Shown here in pieces: positions 1 to 6,043 of a stretch of DNA of 7,219 nt (its first letter is position 1; each line of letters starts with the position of its first letter). The stretch spans positions 1 through 7,219 of the forward strand of contig CANFEI010000052.1 of the NCBI GenBank assembly GCA_947445495.1, read 5' to 3'. The notes below the pieces were generated by a model. It was not told the DNA's origin. It saw only the letters and a program-made list of their open reading frames with translations, and did no database searches. The position numbers and the translations under genes were made by a program. This DNA is from Alcaligenaceae bacterium. Lineage in GTDB: Bacteria; Pseudomonadota; Gammaproteobacteria; Burkholderiales; Burkholderiaceae.

Positions 1-67
1 CCTGTTCGAGCAGTGGGCTGGGGTCGAGGCCATTCCACACAAAAAGGGCGCTAATAAAGCGTCATAA
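1..67 (+). CDS. Possible C-terminal end of an upstream gene (partial, unrecognised)
   Basis: The frame beginning at base 2 is open from the window edge to a TAA at 65-67 and encodes about 21 residues (LFEQWAGVEAIPHKKGANKAS). Its third codon positions are rich in G and C at first, as in the real genes downstream, and its composition looks more protein-like than the other two plus frames. I do not recognise the family from so short a tail. It would be co-directional with the fmdB-like gene, whose start lies 80 bp further on. This could be chance, because one other plus frame also stays open for over 100 bases. Confidence 0.35.
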   Translation, partial: LFEQWAGVEAIPHKKGANKAS

Positions 68-102
68 TCCGCGCCGGCGCAAGGGATTAGCGAAAAAGCC
101 GT

Positions 103-108
103 TAAAAT
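103..108 (+). promoter_or_regulatory. Candidate -10 box upstream of the fmdB-like gene
   Basis: TAAAAT differs from the sigma-70 -10 consensus at one base and lies 39 bp before the GTG start, in a locally AT-rich stretch. No convincing -35 hexamer is seen 16-18 bp upstream, so this is only a candidate. It would serve the fmdB-like gene and perhaps the co-directional genes after it. Confidence 0.25.
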
Positions 109-147
109 ACAAAGCTTTCCCTTGAATTCTCTGCCTCAAAGAAGATC

Positions 148-651
148 GTGCCAATCTACGCTTACAAGTGCACCGCCTGCGGCCATGCCGAGGACGTGCT
201 TCGAAAGATTTCTGACAAGCCTTTAACCGTCTGTCCCCAGTGCAATCAAGAGACCTACGCCAAGCAGGTCACCGCTGCGGGCTTTCAGCTTAAAGGCTCG
301 GGCTGGTACGTCACCGACTTTCGTAACAACAGCAGCGGTGGCGCCAAGAAAGCCGAGGTCGCCCCCGGCACCTCGGCGGCTGACGCCAAGCCTGCCGCCA
401 GCGAGAGCAGCAGCGCGGCTGCGTCCTCCGATGCCGGCTCAGGCGCTGCGTCTGGTGCGGCAGCGAGCGGTTCAAACGGCGCATCAAATAGCAGCGCAAA
501 TAGCAGCGCAAGTAGCAGCGCAAGTAGCAGCTCAGGTAGCAGTTCAAACAACAGTTCAAACACCGCTGCCCCGGCCAGTACGCCTGCTGCACCTGCCGCC
601 TCCAGCTCATCCAGCTCCTCGGGCTCAAGCTCGGGTAGCAGCGCGCCTTAA
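148..651 (+). CDS. FmdB-family zinc-ribbon protein with long Ser/Ala-rich tail
   Basis: This is a small cytoplasmic protein of the FmdB/CxxC_CXXC_SSSS putative regulatory family; its biochemical role is not established. The N-terminal domain opens with MPIYAYKCTACG and has two CxxC knuckles (C8/C11 and C29/C32) expected to bind one zinc ion, followed by the conserved AGFQLKGSGWYVTDFRN stretch at about residues 44-60. Residues from about 61 to 167 are almost wholly Ser, Ala, Gly, Asn and Pro and are probably disordered; part of this tail is encoded by 12-bp tandem repeats. The start is a GTG; AGAAG lies 4-5 bases before it as a weak ribosome-binding site, and MPIYAY is the family's usual N-terminus. 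The DUF502 gene begins 20 bp downstream on the same strand, the arrangement usual in Burkholderiales. Family assignment is firm; function is not. Confidence 0.9.
   Translation: MPIYAYKCTACGHAEDVLRKISDKPLTVCPQCNQETYAKQVTAAGFQLKGSGWYVTDFRNNSSGGAKKAEVAPGTSAADAKPAASESSSAAASSDAGSGAASGAAASGSNGASNSSANSSASSSASSSSGSSSNNSSNTAAPASTPAAPAASSSSSSSGSSSGSSAP
487..558 (+). repeat. 12-bp tandem repeat inside the fmdB-like gene
   Basis: Six consecutive 12-bp units start at 487, 499, 511, 523, 535 and 547. The first is AATAGCAGCGCA and later copies drift by a few bases. They are in frame and encode NSSA, NSSA, SSSA, SSSS, GSSS and NNSS. Because the unit is a multiple of three, gain or loss of copies would change the length of the Ser-rich tail without a frameshift. 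Confidence 0.8.
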
Positions 652-671
652 GCCGCCGCACCCGCTACATC

Positions 672-1271
672 ATGCGCGCCTTCAAAACATACTTCATCAC
701 AGGGCTGCTCGTTTGGGCGCCCGTGGTGATTACCGTTTGGGTGCTGAGTGTGTTGGTCAACACCCTTGAAAGCGTGGTGCCCAGTTTCTTGTCTCCGCAG
801 GCCTTGTTTGGCCGAGACATCCCTGGCTTTCGGGTGGTCGTCGTCTTGGTGGTGCTGTTTGTCACCGGGATTTTTGCGGCTAACTTTTTAGGCCGGAGTA
901 TCTTGCGCTTCTGGGAGGCCGTTCTCGGTCGCATCCCGCTTGTTCGCTCGATCTATACCTCTGTCAAGCAAGTGAGTGATACCTTGCTGGCACCGAATGG
1001 CCAAGCCTTTCGTCAGGCCGTGCTGGTTGAATATCCACGCGCAGGTTGTTGGTCCATCGGGTTTTTGACTGGCACCTCAAGCGGTGAGGTTGCCGACCAC
1101 TTATCGGGCGAGCATGTCAGTGTGTTTGTACCCACCACCCCAAACCCGACGGCCGGATTTTTATTGATCGTGCCGCGCAGCGAAATCAAACCGCTCAATA
1201 TGTCGGTTGATGCAGCGCTGAAGTACATTGTTTCCATGGGTGTCGTGGCGCCAGCCCTCCCCAAGCAATAA
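672..1271 (+). CDS. DUF502 family inner-membrane protein
   Basis: This 199-residue protein belongs to the DUF502 family, which has no assigned biochemical function. It begins MRAFKTYFITGLLVWAPVVI, the family's typical basic N-terminus leading into a first membrane helix (about 8-30). A second helix spans about 54-75. The conserved segment GRIPLVRSIYTSVKQVSDTL (87-106) follows, and then a soluble C-terminal domain with the signature VFVPTTPNPTAGFLLIVP (151-168). Length and layout match full-length members. The gene starts 20 bp after the fmdB-like gene without an evident Shine-Dalgarno sequence, so it may be translated by coupling. A 69-bp gap separates it from aspS. The family call is secure. 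Confidence 0.92.
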   Translation: MRAFKTYFITGLLVWAPVVITVWVLSVLVNTLESVVPSFLSPQALFGRDIPGFRVVVVLVVLFVTGIFAANFLGRSILRFWEAVLGRIPLVRSIYTSVKQVSDTLLAPNGQAFRQAVLVEYPRAGCWSIGFLTGTSSGEVADHLSGEHVSVFVPTTPNPTAGFLLIVPRSEIKPLNMSVDAALKYIVSMGVVAPALPKQ

Positions 1272-1340
1272 GTTTGTTGAAGTCTTAAGTATTCGATTAA
1301 TTTTTGTTAGATCTGTCTCGTTCGATCTTTTGGAGTTTGC

Positions 1341-3137
1341 ATGCGTACCTGCTACACCGGCCAGGTTTGTCGTGACCATCTCGGTCAAACCGTTACCCTT
1401 TTTGGCTGGGTACATCGTCGTCGCGATCATGGCGGCGTCATCTTCATTGACATGCGCGATCGCGCGGGTCTGGCGCAGATTGTGTTTGATCCAGATAATG
1501 CCGAAGGCTTTGCGACGGCAGAGCGCCTGCGCAATGAATTTTGTATTCGTGTAACCGGTCTGGTGCGCGAGCGTCCTGCAGGTACAAGCAACAGCGACTT
1601 GGCGTCTGGTGAAATCGAGATCCTCTGCCGCGAAGTTGAGATCCTCAACCCCTCGGTGACCCCACCCTTCCAGCTCGATGACGAAAACTTGTCCGAGACC
1701 ACACGCCTGACCCATCGCGTACTGGATTTGCGCCGTGGTCAGATGCAACGCAACATGATGTTGCGCTATCGCGTCTCGATCGAAGTGCGTAAGTTTCTGG
1801 ATGACCTCGGCTTTATCGATATCGAAACTCCCATGCTCACCAAGAGCACACCCGAAGGCGCGCGCGATTATCTCGTGCCTTCACGCGTGAACGCGGGTGA
1901 GTTTTTCGCCTTGCCACAGTCGCCACAGCTCTTTAAACAGATGTTGATGGTGTCGGGCTTTGATCGCTATTATCAGATCACAAAGTGTTTCCGCGACGAA
2001 GACTTGCGTGCCGATCGTCAGCCTGAATTTACCCAGATCGATTGCGAAACTTCCTTCCTGAACGAAACAGAAATCCGTGCGATCTTTGAGTCGATGATTC
2101 GCCACGTGTTCAAAGCCGTACAAAACGTTGATCTCGCAGAGACCTTTCCGATCATGCCTTACAGCGAAGCGATGCGTCTGTACGGGTCAGATAAGCCTGA
2201 TCTGCGCGTCAAGCTTGAGTTCACGGACCTGACCGACGTCATGAAAGATGTCGATTTCAAAGTCTTTGCCCAAGCCGCTACCACCGAAGGTAGTCGAGTT
2301 GTTGCTTTGCGTGTGCCACTAGGTGGTTCGATCTCGCGGAGCGAAATCGACAACTACACCAAGTTCGTCGCGATCTACGGCGCGAAAGGGTTGGCCTGGA
2401 TCAAAGTCAACGAATTCGCCAAGGGCCGTGATGGCTTGCAATCGCCCATCGTGAAGAACCTGCACGACGCTGCGCTTGCGGAAATGATTAAGCGTACCGG
2501 CGCACAAGACGGCGATCTGATTTTCTTTGGTGCGGATCGCGCCAAGGTTGTGAACGATGCGATCGGCGCCTTGCGCGTCAAAATCGGTCATAGCGAATTT
2601 GGCCGTGCCAATGGCTTGTTTGAGAGCGTTTGGAAGCCTTTGTGGGTCGTTGATTTCCCCATGTTTGAATACGACGAAGAAGCCGACCGTTACGTCGCGG
2701 CGCACCACCCGTTTACCAGCCCTAAAGATGGTCACGAAGATCTCTTGGACACCGACCCGTCAAAGGCGATCGCAAAAGCCTACGACATGGTCTTGAACGG
2801 TTGGGAGATTGGCGGCGGTTCGGTTCGTATCCATCGTGAAGAAGTGCAGAGCAAAGTATTCCGTGCCTTGAAGATTGATGCCGATGAAGCGCAGCTCAAG
2901 TTTGGCTTCCTGCTCGATGCCTTGCAGTATGGTGCACCTCCGCATGGTGGTATCGCCTTCGGTCTGGACCGCATCGTCACCATGATGACTGGTGCCGAAT
3001 CGATTCGTGATGTGATTGCTTTCCCCAAGACACAGCGTGCACAGTGCTTGTTGACTCAAGCTCCTTCGCCTGTCGATGAGAAGCAGTTGCGCGAACTGCA
3101 CATCCGTTTGCGTCAAGCAGAAATCAAACAGCCGTAA
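1341..3137 (+). CDS. aspS: Aspartyl-tRNA synthetase, probably non-discriminating (Asp/Asn)
   Basis: This class II synthetase activates aspartate with ATP and loads it on tRNA-Asp in the cytoplasm. At 598 residues it is a full-length bacterial-type enzyme. It has an N-terminal OB-fold anticodon-binding domain (about 1-105), the catalytic core with motif 1 around [10 protein letters not shown] (157-166), motif 2 [18 protein letters not shown] (217-234), a bacterial GAD insertion (about 285-430), and motif 3 with GGGSVRIH (491-498) and GLDR (541-544). In the anticodon domain it has His30 (RRRDHGG) and Gly81, where the discriminating E. coli enzyme has Leu and Lys. His and Gly at these sites are linked to recognition of both tRNA-Asp and tRNA-Asn, which would require GatCAB to convert Asp-tRNA-Asn. 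GGAG at 1332-1335, five bases before the ATG, supports the start. No strong promoter was seen in the 69 bp upstream. Confidence 0.98.
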   Translation: MRTCYTGQVCRDHLGQTVTLFGWVHRRRDHGGVIFIDMRDRAGLAQIVFDPDNAEGFATAERLRNEFCIRVTGLVRERPAGTSNSDLASGEIEILCREVEILNPSVTPPFQLDDENLSETTRLTHRVLDLRRGQMQRNMMLRYRVSIEVRKFLDDLGFIDIETPMLTKSTPEGARDYLVPSRVNAGEFFALPQSPQLFKQMLMVSGFDRYYQITKCFRDEDLRADRQPEFTQIDCETSFLNETEIRAIFESMIRHVFKAVQNVDLAETFPIMPYSEAMRLYGSDKPDLRVKLEFTDLTDVMKDVDFKVFAQAATTEGSRVVALRVPLGGSISRSEIDNYTKFVAIYGAKGLAWIKVNEFAKGRDGLQSPIVKNLHDAALAEMIKRTGAQDGDLIFFGADRAKVVNDAIGALRVKIGHSEFGRANGLFESVWKPLWVVDFPMFEYDEEADRYVAAHHPFTSPKDGHEDLLDTDPSKAIAKAYDMVLNGWEIGGGSVRIHREEVQSKVFRALKIDADEAQLKFGFLLDALQYGAPPHGGIAFGLDRIVTMMTGAESIRDVIAFPKTQRAQCLLTQAPSPVDEKQLRELHIRLRQAEIKQP

Positions 3138-3145
3138 GCCATAGG

Positions 3146-3171
3146 CAGGGTGGGCCTATTGACCCGCCCTG
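3146..3171 (+). promoter_or_regulatory. Hairpin between aspS and the EEP gene
   Basis: CAGGGTGGG (3146-3154) and CCCGCCCTG (3163-3171) pair over 9 bp with one G-U wobble and an 8-base loop. The structure begins 8 bases after the aspS stop and ends 6 bases before the next ATG. No T-run follows, so it does not look like a classical intrinsic terminator. It occupies the place where the next gene's ribosome-binding site should be, and it may influence that gene's translation or protect the aspS 3' end. Confidence 0.5.
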
Positions 3172-3177
3172 ACCCCC

Positions 3178-4053
3178 ATGTCACTTCTCCGCATCGTTAG
3201 CTATAACATTCATAAAGGACGTTCGCTCTCCGGACGCGATTCGATGAGCGCGCTGCGTCTCGGCCTGCATGGTTTACGACCAGACCTGTTGTTTTTACAA
3301 GAAGTGCAGGGCCGTAACGATCGCTATGCGCGCCTCACCGCGCAGCACGAATCACTTGCCGCCGCCTTACGTATGGACTGCGCGTACGGGTGCAATGCGA
3401 TCCGCAGCAAAACCGATCATGGCAATGCCTTGCTTTCCAGTTACCCGATTCTTAACTACGAGAATCAGGATATCTCTGATCATAAACTTGAGCAGCGCGG
3501 ACTGTTGCACGGCGTCATCGATGTCGGTGGGCGCGAGGTGCACTGTTTTGTCGTGCACTTGGGCCTATTTGCAGGCGGGCGTATCCGGCAGATAGAAGTG
3601 ATGGCCGAACGCATTAAGCGCATGGTTCCTGACGGTGCGCCAATGCTGATCGCGGGTGACTTCAACGACTGGAAAGATAGGCTCGCTCCATTCTTTGTTG
3701 AGCAGCTCGGTGTGTACGAGGTATTCGCACATTCGCCCCGCACCCAAGGCATGATTCCAAGGTTCCGAGAGTCTATGCATCAACTTAGAGGTGTCTGGCG
3801 TGGGGAAACAGCAGACGAGATTCGCGCAGGGATGTTCCGTCGACAACATCTGCGGATGAATCAGCTCTCGACACAGGGGGCTCAGAGCCCGCTGCCGCCG
3901 CCGCGTACGTTTCCGTCGGCATTCCCCTGGCTTAGGCTCGATCGTATTTATCAGCGCGGCTTCGCTGTGCGCAGTGCGAAAGTATTGCGCGGGCGCCCGT
4001 GGTCACAACTGTCAGATCATGCGCCGATTTTTGCTGAGCTAGAGTTACCTTAA
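3178..4053 (+). CDS. Endonuclease/exonuclease/phosphatase (EEP) family protein, YbhP-like
   Basis: This is a predicted metal-dependent phosphoesterase of the DNase I-like/EEP superfamily; the natural substrate is not known. Motifs appear in the expected order: SYNIHKG with Asn10, LQEVQ with Glu42, VVHLGLF with His127, GDFNDW with Asp161 and Asn163, LRLDRIY with Asp255, and SDHAP with Asp280 and His281. It resembles E. coli YbhP, encoded beside clsB there as here. At 291 residues it is about 40 longer than YbhP as I recall it; the extra residues lie between GDFNDW and RTFPSAFPWLRLDRIY, roughly 195-240, and are basic and Gln-rich. No Shine-Dalgarno precedes the ATG, but MSLLRIVSYNIHKG is the normal N-terminus. 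No signal peptide is seen. It converges on clsB with a 13-bp gap. Confidence 0.9.
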   Translation: MSLLRIVSYNIHKGRSLSGRDSMSALRLGLHGLRPDLLFLQEVQGRNDRYARLTAQHESLAAALRMDCAYGCNAIRSKTDHGNALLSSYPILNYENQDISDHKLEQRGLLHGVIDVGGREVHCFVVHLGLFAGGRIRQIEVMAERIKRMVPDGAPMLIAGDFNDWKDRLAPFFVEQLGVYEVFAHSPRTQGMIPRFRESMHQLRGVWRGETADEIRAGMFRRQHLRMNQLSTQGAQSPLPPPRTFPSAFPWLRLDRIYQRGFAVRSAKVLRGRPWSQLSDHAPIFAELELP

Positions 4054-4070
4054 ACAGTGCGCACGTTTAA
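4050..4070. terminator. Palindrome spanning both convergent stop codons, possible bidirectional terminator
   Basis: Outer arms TTAAAC (4050-4055) and GTTTAA (4065-4070) flank a perfect inner palindrome GTGCGCAC (4057-4064), with a single unpaired A at 4056. The element contains the TAA of the EEP gene (4051-4053) and the TAA of clsB on the minus strand (4067-4069). It folds similarly on both strands. There is no long T-run on either side and the stem is short, so termination strength is uncertain. Its placement between convergent genes is the main reason for the call. Confidence 0.4.
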
Positions 4071-5371
4071 TACTGCGTACCCTTGCCCGATAGCGCCACG
4101 CCAAGGCGCAGCAAGACATAGGCGCAGGCATCTGTCGCGCGTGCGAACCAAGAACGCTCGTGATAGAGCGAGGGCTCAACGATTTGGCTGCCTTGGGCAA
4201 AGGCTCTTTCCAGTGAGTGCATCAGGGTGGCAGTAAAGGCCGCATCATCCACAACGATATTGGTCTCGCGTGCGAGCAGTAAGCTGAACGGATCCAGATT
4301 AGACGAGCCCACGACCGACACACCATCAATCACCGCGACCTTAGCGTGCAAATAGCTTGGTAAGTATTCATAGATCGCAACGCCGTATTTTAAAAATTGC
4401 TGATAGATCCAGCGCGTCGCGTGATACTGCATCCGATATTCAATCTTGCCTTGTAGCAGCAGACGCACGCGCACGCCCCGTGCTGCGGCATCGATCAGTG
4501 CACGACGTAATTTATGCCCGGGTAAGAAATAGGCATTGGCGATCACGATCTCATGGCGTGCTGCTGCAATATATGCAACGTAGGCCGCTTCAATCGTGCG
4601 GCGGTAACGCAGGTTATCGCGCAGCACCAGAGCAGCACGCATCGTACCGTAGTGTGCGTGCGGTAAGTGGTTGCGCGCATAGGCGGCATGTTTAAAGCGC
4701 AGTAGCCGCAGACGCAGATGACGTATGTGCCGGCGCTTCCACTGCTGGATCGTGACGGGCGCCTTGACCGAGGTGTCGTCGTATAACGCTTCGTCAGACA
4801 AGGGCCAGCCAATTTGCAGCCATAGCAAATCCTGGGCCCGCATCAGTTCGATTGCAAGCGGGCCAGTCAGCCGCACGGCATAGTCAAAACGCGGTTCTTT
4901 CGGTTCTCGATTTGCGAGCAGATCCTCCTCAGGCAAACCAGAGTAATCGTCCTCGATATTGATGCCGCCAATAAAGGCGAGATGGCCATCTACCAGAGTC
5001 GTCTTGCGATGCATGCGGCGCAGACGTAAAAAATCAAAGGACTGAAAGCTTAAATATTTAGGCTCAGGTCGGTAAACACGGCACTGCGCACCGACAGTAC
5101 GCAAGTGGGATTGAATGGTGCGATCGTCTTGTGCGCTGCCATAGCCATCAAGCACGACACGCACCTTGACCCCGCGCTCAGCCGCGCGCATGAGGTGATC
5201 GAGTATTTTTAATCCTGCCTCATCCAGACGAAAAATATACGTCTCTAGATGAATGCTCTTCTGCGCTGCATCGAACGCCTCGCAAAGCGCCGGAAAAAGC
5301 TCTGGCCCGTTTTCGAGCAGAGCAACCGCGTTGCCGTTATGCCAGCGTAAGTGAGGATGAGCGAGCGACAT
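4067..5371 (-). CDS. clsB: Cardiolipin synthase B (phospholipase D superfamily)
   Basis: This is a membrane-associated phosphatidyltransferase that forms cardiolipin from phosphatidylglycerol and a second phospholipid or glycerol donor. Both catalytic HKD motifs are intact: HRKTTLVDG (H121, K123, D128) followed by FIGGINIEDDY, and HAKVAVIDG (H342, K344, D349) followed by SSNLDPFS. The N-terminal WHNGNAVALLENG aligns with E. coli ClsB (WREGNKIQLLENG), and there is no N-terminal membrane-helix pair as in ClsA, so ClsB fits best. A basic stretch (QWKRRHIRHLRLRLLRF) lies between the two lobes. I prefer the ATG at 5371, giving 434 residues. The frame is open to a GTG at 5464, but that would overlap the upstream gene by 88 bp and add a His/Ser-rich segment atypical of ClsB. 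With the ATG, the gene starts 5 bp after the upstream stop, suggesting translational coupling, since no clear Shine-Dalgarno is present. Confidence 0.93.
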   Translation of the reverse strand: MSLAHPHLRWHNGNAVALLENGPELFPALCEAFDAAQKSIHLETYIFRLDEAGLKILDHLMRAAERGVKVRVVLDGYGSAQDDRTIQSHLRTVGAQCRVYRPEPKYLSFQSFDFLRLRRMHRKTTLVDGHLAFIGGINIEDDYSGLPEEDLLANREPKEPRFDYAVRLTGPLAIELMRAQDLLWLQIGWPLSDEALYDDTSVKAPVTIQQWKRRHIRHLRLRLLRFKHAAYARNHLPHAHYGTMRAALVLRDNLRYRRTIEAAYVAYIAAARHEIVIANAYFLPGHKLRRALIDAAARGVRVRLLLQGKIEYRMQYHATRWIYQQFLKYGVAIYEYLPSYLHAKVAVIDGVSVVGSSNLDPFSLLLARETNIVVDDAAFTATLMHSLERAFAQGSQIVEPSLYHERSWFARATDACAYVLLRLGVALSGKGTQY

Positions 5372-5376
5372 CTTGT

Positions 5377-5862
5377 CTAGTTCGCGTTCAATTGCAGATA
5401 AATCGATTGAATCGCTGGAATGAGCAGAGTGATGAGGACGGGAACCATCAATCCGAGTATCCACTTAACCGTGCGCATATCTGACTGCAGTTCCCGGATG
5501 GACGAGCCGAGGGTTGTTTCGACACGGCCGACTTCGGAGCGTAAGGTTGTATCCAGAGTGCTTATTGCAGAGCGTAAGGTTGTATCCAGAGTACGTATTT
5601 CGGAGCGTAAGGTTGTGTCCAGAGCACTTATTTCGGAGCGTAAGGTTGTATCCAGAGTACGTACTTCGGAGCGTAGACGCGTTTCAACACCGTCTATTTT
5701 CGCGTCAAGCCGAGTAACAGCAATGTTTAAATCGCTCTTCGTCGCAAACGGATGCATCGAGTCATCAAAGGCATCTTGGATGGCCAGCGCCTGGGCCTCG
5801 GCCTGAATTCGAGAAAATCCTGCGGCCTCAAGGCGCTTGGCGTACTTTAGTGTATTGATCAT
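5377..5862 (-). CDS. DUF1640-type membrane-anchored coiled-coil protein
   Basis: This 161-residue protein has the three-part layout of the DUF1640/CCDC90-like family, which also includes mitochondrial MCUR1 and CCDC90B. It has a helical head (MINTLKYAKRLEAAGFSRIQ onward, about 1-45), a coiled-coil stalk (about 52-128), and a C-terminal membrane helix (WILGLMVPVLITLLIPAIQ, about 134-152). The stalk is seven consecutive 11-residue repeats with hydrophobic residues at positions 1, 5 and 8 of each, such as LRSEVRTLDTT and LRSEISALDTT. Bacterial members have no settled function; an oligomeric stalk anchored in the inner membrane is expected. I chose the ATG at 5862 because the head begins there as in relatives; the frame continues to a TTG at 5973, but that extension does not resemble the family. 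No clear Shine-Dalgarno or promoter was seen. It ends 5 bp before clsB, so the two are probably co-transcribed. Confidence 0.8.
   Translation of the reverse strand: MINTLKYAKRLEAAGFSRIQAEAQALAIQDAFDDSMHPFATKSDLNIAVTRLDAKIDGVETRLRSEVRTLDTTLRSEISALDTTLRSEIRTLDTTLRSAISTLDTTLRSEVGRVETTLGSSIRELQSDMRTVKWILGLMVPVLITLLIPAIQSIYLQLNAN
5504..5701 (-). repeat. 33-bp tandem repeats encoding hendecads of the coiled coil
   Basis: Four well-conserved 33-bp units start at 5537, 5570, 5603 and 5636, each beginning GAGCGTAAGGTTGT on the plus strand. Degenerate units flank them at 5504 and 5669. Units two and four differ by one base, whereas neighbouring units differ by three to four, suggesting an older 66-bp duplication step. 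Each unit encodes one 11-residue coiled-coil repeat on the minus strand, so copy-number change would keep the frame and alter stalk length. Confidence 0.9.
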
Positions 5863-6043
5863 GTCAGTATTGCAATTCAAGTTGGGGCGACCGCTTGTGA
5901 GCGTTGATAGAACAAACACAGTCTGCGCCAACAAATAAGGCGTTTCAATAGTTTTTGCGGTCGAGCTACGCAAATACCACAGGCATGAAATTGCAACTGA
6001 ACATTGCTAGACCCTTGACGCGAGGGTGTGGCTGCAGTAGTAC

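Noticed and set aside
487..558. Possible CRISPR array in the short repeats of the first gene
   Set aside because: Units are only 12 bp, directly adjacent with no spacers, and translate in frame as a Ser-rich tail.
311..661. Minus-strand 116-residue frame with a repeated CYLRCYLRC pattern
   Set aside because: It is the antisense reading of the Ser-rich repeats of the fmdB-like gene; the pattern follows from the 12-bp repeat and has no independent support.
1309..1328. AGATC/GATCT inverted repeat before aspS, followed by a few T residues
   Set aside because: A 5-bp stem with a 10-base loop is likely by chance, and the short T-run overlaps the approach to the aspS ribosome-binding site.
5372..5464. 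Longer ClsB starting at a GTG at 5464
   Set aside because: It would overlap the coiled-coil gene by 88 bp and add an atypical His/Ser-rich segment; the ATG at 5371 matches the ClsB start much better.
5420..5806. Plus-strand frame with a repeated SERKVVSRV pattern
   Set aside because: It is the antisense shadow of the 33-bp coiled-coil repeats. The minus strand has family-like head, stalk and membrane helix, so the plus frame is not needed.
5863..5973. N-terminal extension of the coiled-coil protein from a TTG at 5973
   Set aside because: The extra 37 residues do not resemble the family's N-terminus, and the ATG at 5862 begins exactly at the conserved head.
6011..6027. Small inverted repeat ACCCT/AGGGT downstream of the transporter gene
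   Set aside because: The stem is only 5 bp with a 7-base loop and no T-run on the relevant strand, so it is too weak to call a terminator.
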